Of a DNA stretch of 64,000 nucleotides, positions 48,391 to 59,690 are shown in pieces. The position numbers and the translations under genes are program-made. Position 1 is the stretch's first letter; every line of letters starts with the position of its first letter. The DNA comes from Cryptomeria japonica (lineage: Eukaryota > Streptophyta > Pinopsida > Cupressales > Cupressaceae). The DNA lies in NCBI RefSeq assembly GCF_030272615.1, contig NC_081413.1, positions 553,747,136-553,811,135 on the forward strand, read 5' to 3'. Under the pieces are notes generated by a model. The model saw only the letters and a program-made list of their open reading frames with translations, was not told the origin of the DNA and made no database searches.

Positions 48391-49837
48391 TGTAGACATC
48401 TAAAAATGGTCAACACTTGCAGAGTCATACTTTAACATTGGCGCATTGCCTTATTTTAGGGTTTTTTGCGTCGCATTAACATTTCTTCCATGTTGCGCAC
48501 TTGGTCTTTATCATCTGCGAACATCGAGTCCTTCTTCTGCATTCTTCATTTTTATCGCTTTCGAATTTGGTCTTGTCGATAACAATCTTCAGTTATGATT
48601 TTGGTCGATCTTATCCTGTCGCATCAATGTGCATGCTCATTTATCATCATTTTGGACATCTTCAATCCTAATCGATGATGGAATTAGGGTTTTGTCCTCT
48701 TTTCAATCTTGTCATCTTGTGATCAATTTGTCATCAATCCTTGTCCTCTTGACAATCTTGTCATTTTGCGATCGATTCGTCATCGATCCTTGTCCTCTTG
48801 TCGATCTCGTCAATCTCGTCAATTTTGCGATTGATTTGTCATCGATCATTGTCCTTTTCAATCATGTCAATTTGGATCAATTTAGTCATTGTTCCTCATC
48901 AATTGGCACTTATCAATTTGGTCTCTTTATCAATCTTGGTCAATTTGTCAACCAATTTCAATCGTTGGTCTCTTTATCAATCTTGGTCAATTTGTCAACC
49001 AATCTCAATCGTTTATCAGCATTGATCCTCTATCAATTAAAATCATGATTGAATCGACATCAATTATCTTTTTTCAAGAGCTAATTGTCATCCTTGCATT
49101 TCTAATTCATCTTCTAGGGTTTTATGATTTATTCATTTAATCTTGTTTGTCATTTTCCCTCTAGGTTAAATAATTTATTTATTTATCCTAAGTCTTCTTG
49201 TCACAATTAAATATTTATTTAATTGGCTAATTAATTCCTCCTCTTTTTGTAAATTAATTAATGAATGAAAAAATTATTAATTAATTTACCTAATTTTCAT
49301 CAATTTCTAATTTCCTAATTTCCAATTCATCATTTCTAACCTAAATTTCTAATTTCTTCTAATTTCTATTTCTATTTTCAAATTTTTGTCATAACATCTT
49401 GCATAGCAATTTGTCATAATCTGTCATAAATTGTCATAAATTGTCATAACACCTTGCATAGCAATTTGTCATACACTTGTCATAATTTTGCTATTCTTGA
49501 TTTGAATTTCCATTCGAATCAATTTCATGCTAATCTTGTCTTTTCTCCAATTTATCTATAAATTGGATGAATTTCTTAAATCAAAAGATCTCGATCCCGA
49601 TCCTGATCCAAATCAATCGCGCTTCTAGTATCCTTATGCTGTCATCTCATCTTGTCAATTTTGCTTTCATATTATGCTTATGCACTTGTAGGTGAGATCC
49701 ACAAAACAAAGCAATTTGAAGGAGAAAGAAGGACAATGGAGAATTCTTGAGGAGACATTCGCGTTTGTGATGGTTTGCATTTGAATTGAATGTCTTGTTT
49801 TTCATATATCTCTATTGAATGTAACTAGGATTTGTCA
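48391..49837 (+). repeat. Element E 3' LTR
   Basis: 1447 bp, highly similar to the left LTR throughout, with scattered differences and the extra segment at about 48420-48460. Confidence 0.82.
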
Positions 49838-51403
49838 TTGCAATTTAGTTTTCGTGATTGAGCTAGTCTAATTTGCTATTTGCTTTGATGATTTCAAAAT
49901 TCCTATCTACAAGCATATTTGCGGATATGAGATCCCGTGGCAAGAGTTCATTGATTTTGATTATGCCCCACTACCATTGGTACTGGCAGGTTTTGTAGGT
50001 GGCTTTCTGTGTCCCGACTATAGGTCGAAGGGACTGGCAGTGGAATGGGGATTGGTTCTGGAGGATATGGTGACACAGGGTCGCAGGTTTGATTGGGGGT
50101 CTTGCATGTTGCCCATCTGTATAGAGATTTGCATCAGGTGGTGTACTTAGGATACAACAGTTTATCAGTCGGGGTCACATTATTATAGGTGTGGGCTTGG
50201 GAGAAAATTCTTGTAGCGAGGTCGTTTGTAGATAGGGATAGGCCAGTTGGTCGGGCTTATGTATATGGATACACAGGGATAGTTGTCTAGTGTAAGTTGG
50301 GCAAGCTAGAGCATTGGAGGAGGGTGTTGGATGACATTGATACGGTTATCTCGAGACCATATATGGAGTGTGAGGTGTGGGTTGAGGATGGGCTAGAGAT
50401 GCCCTATGTATATATGTCACGATTCTTGATAGGGAAGATGCCTTTTGTTTTTGAGAAGTTCTTGCATAGCCGAGTTCAGCGACAGTATGGTCGACAATAG
50501 GATATACCGTAGGGAGCATGCTTATATGCTTGTTAGAGGTAGGATGTGCCAGAGTGGGGTCCGACTATTGATAGTGCAGCGGTGGTGGAGGAGTACATGT
50601 ATTTGGCCAGACAGATATGGGACTATGGGTTCGTGGTGGTAGATGCAGGGATGACAGAGGAGTTTGCAACACTCTTCATGGCCCATGTTGTAGCATGAAT
50701 ATCAAATCCAGTGGAGATGATTCCCGCTTTTGATGATGATGAGGATGAGCAGCTCGAGAGGCTAGGGAGACAGAGAGATGAGGGAGAGGAGCTTGAGGAG
50801 GGATATGGGGATGGTGGAGGAGATGACGGGGGAGATGGGAAGGGAGGTGGTAGAGGGAGATGAGGTGATGGAGGAGATAGAGGGAGGAGAGGAGGTGGAG
50901 ATGGAGGGAGGGTTGGAGTAGTCAAACGAGCAGTTGGTGAGGGAGGGAGGGGAGATTTGGTGGTCAGAGTTGGTGGAGCTGGTCGGGCAGGCGAGGTTAT
51001 AGAATCTATGGGTGGGATGGATGAGGAGATGCAGGTACCCACCCACCGAGAGGACACACAGATTAGGTCCCTACAGTTGTTAGTGCAGCAACTTCAGGCA
51101 TAGTTACTAGCTCAGTATCATCAGATTATGTAGATTAGTGTACAACGGGATACAATGATAGAGCGCTTAGGTCGAGTAGAGGCTCATGCGGATAGCCTAG
51201 AGAGAGTGGCGATTGGTGGTTTTGTGAGAGACACATTGAGAGAGATGTAGTATGCAGCCAAGGAGGTTGAATACTATAGGTGTTTATATGAGGAGGTGGT
51301 TCCTAGAGATCATAGAGATCCTAGCTATACGGCAGTGAGATCCAGTCGATCCATGCAGACTCATTCGAGGATGAAGAGAAGAGGTGTGACCGGGTCGTCT
51401 TGA
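49838..51403 (+). pseudogene. Antisense PMD gene in Tat2, 3' part
   Basis: Continues the PMD right of element E: LVLAGFVGGFLCPDYRSKGL, VEWGLVLEDMVTQGRRFDWG, then after a frameshift AHLYRDLHQVVYLGYNSLSV and VWAWEKI, all matching the usual PMD order. The stretch 50297-50500 (GKLEHWRRVLDDIDTVISRP) is open. A Gly/Glu-rich linker (50740-51000) and a Gln-rich, coiled-coil-like tail (TQIRSLQLLVQQLQA) end at TGA 51401-51403. Several stops and at least one frameshift. Some PMD sequence between the two parts seems to be missing. Confidence 0.75.
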
Positions 51404-52818
51404 CATGATCCACCCGAAGATCCAGGTGTCAGGACATCTACTATGAGACCATCAACCCAGGAGATAGTCATACCTGAGAGACTTGTCTCCATTTGTATTT
51501 TGATCATTGTATTGTATTTTGACAGACATAACATCTTTTGTATATTTTACCATTTTTGAGATATATATATATACGACACCGATTTTTTGATCCACATGTG
51601 ATGTGTTTTTATGGATGATGATTTATGCATTGATATGATGGTTCTATGATGATGATGCAATGCTTAGATAAATGCGTTTAATTTGATGTTGACTGATATG
51701 ATTGTATGATTCATAATGCAATGATGTGATTTGTAAGATGTATTTTGAAAATGAGATGTATGATAATGATATGTTGTGAGATGTATCTTGAAAATGAGAT
51801 GTATGATAATGGTATGCTGTGAGATGTATCTTGCAAATGAGATGTATGATAATGATATGTTGTGAGATGTATCTTGAAAATGAGATGTATGATAATGATA
51901 TGCTGTGAGATGTATCTTGAAAATGAGATGTATGATAATGATATGTTGTGACTAAATGCAAATTTACATGATATGCAACTAATTTGTAAAATGATATGCA
52001 ACTAATTGATCATCCTCATTCTGTCGTTTATCATTCCTGAATAGTCACATGTTTTTGCTTTCTTTGGGTTTATCATCATTGAGCAGTTGATATGTTGAAA
52101 ATTTATACAAGCATAATGGTATAATTGAACCATAATGTCTAAGAAAAATTTACATGAATTGTGATATTGCAAAATGGCACAAGCATCGAGATATAACTGA
52201 ACCAAGATGTCCTGAGTGTTGCTTACGTATAAACAGACAAGATTTAACCATTTGTATGCACAAAGTGGAACAATGTCTTCAGTGATATGTTTTGAATCAC
52301 TTCTCGAGACAAGTGTTTGAATAGTACAAGTGATCGCCAGACAAAAAACTAAAAAATATTGGAGTCTCCAATCACTTTCTTTAGCTTGATGTATCGTTGA
52401 GAAAATTTAGGGGATCCAATAGTGCAAAAAAAAGTTCAAGTGCAAAAAAAGTCAAAATTTCATGCAAGATGTAAACAAATTATACTTCAGAAAATCACCC
52501 ATCATGTGTTTTTTGAAGTTGTTTAAGTGGATCAGTGTTTTGTTTTCTTGGCTATTGGAGTTTTTCTTGACATAATTTGCTTGGCATGCTGTGATTTTTG
52601 TTTGCTTGTTTGTTGAAATTTACTTGAAGTCAAAAGAATGTTGCCCCTAGGTATAGATACTGATTGATGTGGATATGTACAGTGATTACCAAGCCATGGT
52701 GGGATATGATGAACTAATACTCAGATAAGCCAGGACAATGACTACGCTAAGTATGTCCTAGATAATGTTATTTTGATAAAGTGTTGGGTGATGGCCAGGG
52801 GTTTTTGACTTCAGACAA
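51404..52818. other. Tat2 3' non-coding region left of element B
   Basis: Holds an (AT)n run near 51560-51574 and the 43-bp tandem array (51753-51957). The remainder is AT-rich with no coding signal. Sequence continuity resumes right of element B at 59533. Confidence 0.55.
51753..51957. repeat. 43-bp tandem array, five copies
   Basis: The unit starts GAGATGTATGATAATGATATG at 51753, 51796, 51839, 51882 and 51925, an exact 43-bp period with few differences; the last copy is partial. Confidence 0.9.
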
Positions 52819-52823
52819 AAAGA

Positions 52824-53620
52824 TGTTAGGATTCCCAAAGATACTGAGAGTGAGGGGTGAATTAGTATCTAACTGATATATAAAATTACTTGATTTAAAA
52901 CATGAAAAACATATTAAAACTGAGTATCGGTAAACCAAATATAATGCAGTAAATAAGAACAATAACAACAACATGAGAAGCACACCATAACACAGTATTT
53001 TAATGAGGAAACCTGGTGTGGGAAAAACCTCGGTGGGATTTGTGACCCACAATATTCGCTTACTAGCCAATAAGGGAATATTACTCTTACAATAGGGGCC
53101 TGCACATGCAGGAAGGCCAAGTGCCTAGAGCTCACTGCTCAATTACAAAAGAAGTCACACTGACTTACAAAATGGATTATACTAATCCAATGTCTTGTAC
53201 TGCTTTAGATTAGCATCTGCTATGCCAGATTCAGTATCAGTTTAAGCTCTGCTACAACATAAACCCTTGACCAATAGTTCGCATATTAGGTCTGCTATTA
53301 CTTTTCCATATTTCGCATCCTATCTCTTGTCTACAAAATGATCTACAATGATCTCATACATATATGAGTCATATTACAATCCGCCATGTCGGCTTACAAA
53401 ATATTTTATAATTAATTACAAAATACATTAATACAAAATTGTTGTCGGCCATGATGCCGGTATTCTTCCTTTTCACTGCCGGTGTTCTGTGTGTCGGTGT
53501 AGAGTCTACCGATGTCGGTGCCTATGTCTGCCTGCCGGTATCACATGATTGCAAGGTTGCCATCAATGAAAATACCTTCAATCACCTACAATTTCTGATT
53601 GGAGTGTGCATTTGCCAACA
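52824..53620 (-). repeat. Element B 3' LTR (797 bp)
   Basis: On the plus strand TGTTAGGATTCCC...TTTGCCAACA. About nineteen of twenty bases match the 5' LTR by eye. Confidence 0.9.
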
Positions 53621-53640
53621 ATCTCCCCTTTAGCATTGAT
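53621..53640 (-). promoter_or_regulatory. Element B polypurine tract
   Basis: Minus strand ATGCTAAAGGGGAGAT directly before the LTR start TGTTGG. Matches element A. Confidence 0.82.
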
Positions 53641-53829
53641 GGCAACACTCATGAGAAAAATTCAAGAGTGCATCCGAAAACTGAAGTCCAAAAATATTTT
53701 TTTGCCAAAAAAACTGTATGTTCAAAAATGTGTGCTCCCCCTGAGCAGATAATCTCTACTTCCTTCTGACCATTTTTCTCATCACACTACTCCCCCTTTG
53801 ACATCAATGACAAAGGTTGTCATTAGCTG

Positions 53830-56800
53830 TCAGTGGAGTCCTGCCTGGATTCTTGTAACCAGTGGGTTACAATCTGAAAGATATCTGTCAAAAAGAAATT
53901 TATACCATTACTGAATGTTTTGTTGTCTTTTATTGCCTCTTGTGTTCTCTGCACTGTACCGATGAGTATGTGCATTTTCTCTTCCGGTGTCTTCAGTCTG
54001 GGAACCAGAGCCTCAGATATTTATTTTCTCAAAGAAATAAGGTATTCTAGTCTTGGACCAAGTCTGCATTTTAAGTCCTTTGCTTTATCCTTTATTCTCT
54101 ATTTGTCATTCTCTAACTTCTTGATTTTCTCTTCTAGCTCTGCAATCTTCTTTTCTATCTCCAAAAATGAATCCAATGATCCTATCAGATTGTCAACAAT
54201 ATTGTTAATCTTGTCTTGTGCTTTGCTAATTTCCTTGTCAAGGTCTTCTGTTAAGATATTTATCTTACAAGTGTCCCTGCACAGTTTCTTGAAGTCAAAA
54301 ATTATTTCTTCAAGTTTCGGTAATAGGGTATCCATTTTCTCCTTGTTCTTCTTCACAATTTTATCAAAGAATTTCTCTTTTTCTTTAATCATTCTTTCCT
54401 TAAATGTATCCTCATTTATTTGATCAACAATGAATATGTTGCCAGTGATGAACTTAGACAATGTGTCTAGTTGACCTAAAGAATCCTTATTATCAACAAT
54501 GCATTTTGGTGCTATCAATTTAAGAATTGGAATTGTATCATCAATAGCCTTATAGGCTTGTGCATTACATTATGTGATCTTCTTTATTGAATCCAACAAG
54601 ACCTCTATTACATTTGTAGGTCTGAATTCTGCCGTAGATGTACCAGATATTTGTCCAATAGTCTTTACAATAGCCATGCTATCGGTTGTGGTAATCACCT
54701 TACTTGATTTGACCTCTAGTAGGTTAGTATGTGTTTGCATTTCTACAAACAAAGGTTTTTGCTTTTTAGTTTGGGTCGGTGGCACTGTCTCTGTTTGAAC
54801 CAGTGCTTCAACCTGTACCTATTTTGGTTTTTCTATCTGTATCTCAGAGGTTTTCTCTAAGATTTCAACTATCGGTTTCTCAGATGTAGTCTCAGTTTGT
54901 ACCTCTGAACTCTCTTTTTCTAGTTCTTAAGATGGTTTTTCAGTTGTTTCTACCGATTTCTTAGTGGTATCCTCAGCCAGTTGTTCTGCTTGTGTAGGTT
55001 TTTCTAAGCTTATCTTAACCTCTGCAGCTGGTGACTCAGTAGTCACATCTTCCTCCTTACCTTCAGTGGTTTCTCTGTCAACCACAACATTTACTTCCTG
55101 GGTGTCTACATTCACAGTATACAAAATTTCAGACTCGGGATTTGTATCCTCTAGTGGAGTCTTCATACTCTCTGTGGCCGATTGACTGTCAGTAGTATCT
55201 ACCGGTGGAGTTTCTGAAAGAGGTGGGGGCACATTGTCAGTTATTTTAAGGCTTGGAGGTCCACCTACCTTACCTTTCCCCTTATCTCTGTCCTTTTGAT
55301 ATACTTTAATAGTCTTTGGTCTGAGTAATGCTTCCTATTTTTCTTTTTCCACAAAGAATATATCCCATGCATTTGTTGTTTCCTTAGAGACTTCCTTTAC
55401 TCTACCTGCCATCAGTGCTACATGTCGGTGAGCAGTAGAGAATACTGTCTGGTTTGCTTCATTGACTAGTTTATCAATTTCATCAGTTGAGTTGACTAGA
55501 TGTATTGCAAGTAGTTTTTCAATCTTAATTTTCTTGTCCAGCTCAACGATGGCTAACCTTCTAGCTTCAAGTCTCCTATACAGATCATTTGGAATTTCAT
55601 AAACAACTTCCATCAAAAATTTCTTATATATATCTAAGTGTAAAATTACACTATTCTCTATGCTTTCCTTATCATCAGCTGATAGTGTATTGTATATTTT
55701 GTTGATGTTCTTCAACTTACCATCCTCTATAATTTTACTAAGAAGTTTGTCTATTGGAGCAATATCTTGTTTTACCTTCTTTTTCTTAGGAGTCATTTTC
55801 TTTGCTGGAGGCCTTACTGCCTGTTGTTTTTGTCTGGTTCTTTTTGGTGTAGGAGAGTGTACCAGTGTGGGTTTTCTTTTCCTTTCTACCCTTTTAAATA
55901 CTATCGATATATCACTTTTAGAAGAAGTTCCAACCGGTGAAAGATGAGTTTCCGGTTGAGGTGCTTCCAACTCACTTTCACTTATACCAGTTTGTCTCAA
56001 AACATCTTCCTTGATTGCTTTAGCCTGTCGAGTTCCTTTCCTTACGGTTGCTTCAACTTTCTTAACCCTTTTCCTTGATTGAATTTCACTTTCTATTGTT
56101 TTAGCATGTCCAAAAACTTCCTCAGTAGGTTCATTGGGTGCTTCAAGAAGGGCTTTTACATAAGTTTCAATGATATTGTCATCTGTTTCATAGCCCATTT
56201 CAGTTACCCAAATAGTTCTAGGGACAACTGCCTCCATCCAGATTTCATCTTTCTTGATCACAAAACAAATTTCCTTCTGATATTTATCCACAATAGCTTG
56301 TGATAGTCTTACTCTAGTTTTCATTCGAGTCTTCAATGCTTGAAAATGTTCATTTAGGTTTTTCTCTCAGTTTTCTCCCATATTGTTCAATAGATCCAAC
56401 AGTTGTTTTCCTACTAGAATGTCATAACCAAAATCTCTTGGACCAATACTGGGTACTTGTTTTGTTATGTACAACATCAGAAAAATAAGTAAATTTCCAA
56501 ATTTGAATGTTCCTTTCTTATCTCTTTTAATCTTTGTTAGATTGTGTATCAACTCATCTTTGAGCTATTCACATACATCTATCCTTGCATTATCATTAAC
56601 CATATCATAGGCACTTTTGATACATAGGCTAGAAACTGAGTTCAACCTATTTGCATGAGTAGCCTTATAACCTAAGATCATACTGATAAATCTAACATTT
56701 ATGTCTTTTATATTGTTCACCCTTAGAGACCTTTTATCAAATGTTGCACCGGTTAGGTTTATCACTGTGTCATTTGAGACCTTCTTTGTTTTGTTAGGTC

Positions 56801-57245
56801 TGTTACCAGTGGAAGGTAACCCTATTATAGCTTTTACCACTTCTTTTGTGATTTTATGAATTGAATCCAACCAGAAAAATTCACCATGTACTCTGCTTAA
56901 CACAATCCTTATGATATCCTTGGGAAAATCTGGGATACTAAGAATTTCAGTAAAACCTAGGGTTTTCACTATTTTGTGTTCCGGCTTGACATTTCCAGAC
57001 TCATCACAAATCATAGTCTTATACATATTCTTAATCTCATCATCACCTAATTCCTCAATATGACAATGTATATACATCCTAGGGTCTTCAACATATACTG
57101 CTCCCTTAGGAATTTGAGAAAATGCACCTATGCTATCATCTTTCTTTGCAATTTCGAGAACCAGTTGGAATATGGGTCTAGGGCTCTTAACAACTTCAAC
57201 AACAGTAGGGTTTGCAATAAATTCAGGAGTGGATGAAGATGCCAT
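53830..57245 (-). pseudogene. Element B ORF2: long unknown protein, one frame with nonsense codons only
   Basis: ATG 57245-57243 (MASSSTPEFIANPT). One frame carries coding sequence for about 3.4 kb, broken by stops at 56565, 56367, 55335, 54927, 54570, 54099 and 54021 but without a frameshift. Order: N-terminal globular domain (YIHCHIEELGDDEIKNMYK, VLSRVHGEFFWLDSIHKITK, RSLRVNNIKDINVRF); a second conserved block (IWVTEMGYETDDNIIETYVK); a Lys/Arg-rich basic linker at about 55860-55740; a helical domain (LHLDIYKKFLMEVVYEIPND); a Thr/Glu/Val-rich low-complexity stretch (55232-54927); and coiled coils (54518-54099, IAELEEKIKKLENDK). No enzyme motif. Homologous to ORF2 of element A. I cannot assign a function; DNA- or RNA-binding or a structural role is possible from the basic and coiled regions. 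Confidence 0.7.
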
Positions 57246-57547
57246 AGCTATAAATACCTCAATCTACCTTAAGGATGAATGTTTTGATGGATTGCTTCAC
57301 TTCTTCGCTTAGAATGCCTTCGCTTGGGAATTTTCGCGCTCTTGAAGATTTGAATGCTCGGTGAATGAAAAAGGAGCCAAAACATTTGCTTTATGTTATT
57401 TTCTCCAACTACCAAATTTAATGCTCGCCGGTTAACTCACAACTTAACTCAAATGTCGGTATAGAAGTAATTTCAACTTCTCATCATCAACCGAGGGAAT
57501 AATAGCATGTTTTTCATTTTGTTGCTAAACCCCCAAAGGATTTTCCT

Positions 57548-58660
57548 TTAGTTAGATGAAGAGTCTCCTGCCAGTGGAGTGATACTCTGTTCTACCAATG
57601 GAGGAGTATTCCCATCAACATTCCGATCTGACTTTCTGATCCATTGTTTTGAGAATTCTTGCTTTACCTCTTCAACCTTTTCTTTACCTTCCAAACTAGG
57701 ACCTTTGGTATTTGCCGGTGATGCCTTACTTCTACAAAATTTTGCAATATGTCCAATTTTGTTATAGGCATAACAAGTCACATTGTTCTTCTGAATATAT
57801 TTCCCATATCCCATGCCAGTATGTGTTCTACATTGATTAGATAAGTGTCCAAATCTTCCACAAATATAACATCTTACATTCATTCTACAATTTTCTGAAT
57901 TATGACCAACTTTGTTGCATTTAGAACATTGACTGGTGGGTGTATTAGTATTCTGATGATTTTTAGATCTACACTGATTTGCTCTATGACCATACTTGTT
58001 ACAGTTAAAGCATTTGCCATTAAATTTGTAAGCAGTAGGTTGTCTTACCAGTTTGCTATGATCATGATTGTTTGCAGTACCAGAGCTTTCACCAACTTCA
58101 AAGCCAAGGCCATTTGTATCACCATTAGGTTTCTGATTCTTCAGCATGTCACCAAGTTCTTCTGAACTTTTCTTGAATTTCTCCTTGTGTTGATTTGCAG
58201 CAGTCAGTTCATTCTCCAAGATTCCTTTCTGTCTCATCAGTTTAGTTCTATCATTTTGTGTATGCATCAGATCTGTCTTCAACATATCATTTTCATGACT
58301 GAGTCTTGTGTTTTCATTTCTAGCATCATTTAGTCTTCTAACCAAGTCTTGTTCATTCTTCTTTCTGTCTTCAATTTCTTTACAGAATCTCATAGTCATA
58401 TCCTGCATCTCATTCTTTGTTGTACTGATTTCTTGTCTTAGCTTGTTTACCAAATTATTAAGAGTTTCCTTTTCATTTTCCTCATTCTGCATCTTTTCAC
58501 AAAGTTCTCTGCTCTTGTTCCTTGCAATAGTAAAATTCTCTTGAAGTGCTTGAATAATATCCCGAGCAGCCTTCAGATCATCCTCAAGTTTGATATTCTT
58601 CACTTTTTCTGCGTCATAGTCTATAAGAGTTGTTTCCAATTGCTTTCTCAAGTTTTCCAT
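57548..58660 (-). CDS. gag: Element B gag-like protein, intact, four zinc knuckles
   Basis: Start chosen at ATG 58660-58658 (MENLRKQLETTLIDYD), the first methionine shared with element A; 370 residues to the stop at 57550-57548. Residues 1-170 form a long coiled coil. Knuckles: CFNCNKYGHRANQC (217-230), CSKCNKVGHNSENC (245-258), CYICGRFGHLSNQC (264-277), and a degenerate CYAYNKIGHIAKFC (296-309) with Tyr for the second Cys. The tail is charged and Ser-rich. Copia gags usually carry a capsid domain before one knuckle; none is recognised here. The frame is also open upstream through the primer site into the LTR. It probably binds RNA and packages the element, relying on a partner's polymerase. 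Uninterrupted, though ORF2 of the same copy is dead. Confidence 0.75.
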   Translation of the reverse strand: MENLRKQLETTLIDYDAEKVKNIKLEDDLKAARDIIQALQENFTIARNKSRELCEKMQNEENEKETLNNLVNKLRQEISTTKNEMQDMTMRFCKEIEDRKKNEQDLVRRLNDARNENTRLSHENDMLKTDLMHTQNDRTKLMRQKGILENELTAANQHKEKFKKSSEELGDMLKNQKPNGDTNGLGFEVGESSGTANNHDHSKLVRQPTAYKFNGKCFNCNKYGHRANQCRSKNHQNTNTPTSQCSKCNKVGHNSENCRMNVRCYICGRFGHLSNQCRTHTGMGYGKYIQKNNVTCYAYNKIGHIAKFCRSKASPANTKGPSLEGKEKVEEVKQEFSKQWIRKSDRNVDGNTPPLVEQSITPLAGDSSSN

Positions 58661-58717
58661 CTCTACCGATGACAAGATCTTCCTCAAGCTGTTAGACTTT
58701 TGAAAATAGAGGACCAA

Positions 58718-58729
58718 GCTCTGATACCA
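58718..58729 (-). promoter_or_regulatory. Element B primer-binding site, Met-tRNA type
   Basis: Minus strand TGGTATCAGAGC, two bases after the 5' LTR end. Confidence 0.9.
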
Positions 58730-58731
58730 AT

Positions 58732-59527
58732 TGTTAGGATTCCCAAAGATACTGAGAGGGGGGGTGAATCAGTATCTAACCAATATATCAAATTACTTGA
58801 TTTAAAACATGAAAAGCATATTAAAACTAAGTACCGGTAAATAAAAAATAATGTAGTAAATAAGAACAATAACAACAACATGAGAAGAACACCATAACAC
58901 GGTATTTTAATGAGGAAATCCAGTGTGGGAAAAACCTTAGTGGGATTTGTGACCCACAATATTCGCTTACTGGCCAATAAGGGAATATTACTCTTACAAT
59001 AGGGGCTTGCACATGCAGGAAGGCCAAGTGCCTAGAGCTCACTACTCAATTACAAAAGAAGTCACACTGACTTACAAAATGGATTATACTAATCCAATGT
59101 CTTGTACTGCTTCAGATTAGCATCTGCTATGCCAGATTCAGTACCGGTTTAAGCTCTTCTATAACATAAACCCTTAACCAATAATTCACATATTAGGTCT
59201 GCTATTACTTTTTCATACTTCGCATCCTATCTCTTGTCTACAAAATGATCTACAATGATCTCATACATATATGAGTCATATTACAATCTGCAATGTTGGC
59301 TTACAAAAGATTTTACAATTAATTACAAAATACATTAATACAAAATTGTTGTCGGCTAGGATGCCGATATTATTTCTTTTCACTACCTGTGTTCTGTGTG
59401 TCGGTGTAGAGTCTATCGGTGCCGGTGCCCGTGTCTGCCTACCTGTATCACATGATTGCAAGGTTGCCATCAATGACAATACCTTCAATCACCTATAATT
59501 TCTCATTGGAGTGTGCATTTTCCAACA
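58732..59527 (-). repeat. Element B 5' LTR (796 bp)
   Basis: On the plus strand TGTTAGGATTCCC...TTTTCCAACA, followed by the target duplication AAAGA. Confidence 0.9.
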
Positions 59528-59690
59528 AAAGATATGAGCAAAGATAGATAGAGGATTTGTTCCCTCACAAGTAGTGCATGTTGCCAGGTTTTCACCATTT
59601 GTTTTTATTGCACCTTTTTGTTGTTTTGATTTTTTTTTTGTATTTTTTGTATTTTTTTGTATTTTTCAACTTTTCCGTGCATTAGACCAC

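Larger units (their letters stand above)
45779..49837 (+). mobile_element. Element E: short non-autonomous LTR element within the PMD gene
   Basis: LTRs 45779-47152 and 48391-49837 share TGTAGACATCTAAAAATGG at the start and AGGATTTGTCA at the end. The interior is only about 1.24 kb, with a polypurine tract (CAAAGAGGGGCAAAA) before the right LTR, setting plus orientation. The tract and LTR start resemble Tat2, so a Tat-like partner probably mobilised it. No primer site follows the left LTR, where a tandem repeat lies instead. Flanking pentamers (AGTAT and TTGCA) do not match, so no target duplication. Confidence 0.78.
52824..59527 (-). mobile_element. Element B: second copy of the A family, non-autonomous copia-like
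   Basis: LTRs 52824-53620 and 58732-59527 with a perfect target duplication AAAGA (52819-52823 and 59528-59532). Minus-strand order: 5' LTR, Met primer site (58729-58718), intact gag-like ORF, long ORF2 with in-frame stops, purine tract, 3' LTR. Total 6.7 kb. RT, RNase H, protease and integrase are absent, exactly as in A. Inserted into the 3' region of Tat2. Confidence 0.92.

Noticed and set aside
50623..51057. Pro/Ser-rich 144-codon minus-strand ORF
   Set aside because: It is the complement of the Gly/Glu-rich linker of the PMD gene, so its composition is a shadow.
58661..58717. Gag start at 58717
   Set aside because: That codon is TTG beside the primer site; the first ATG conserved in the A copy is 58660.
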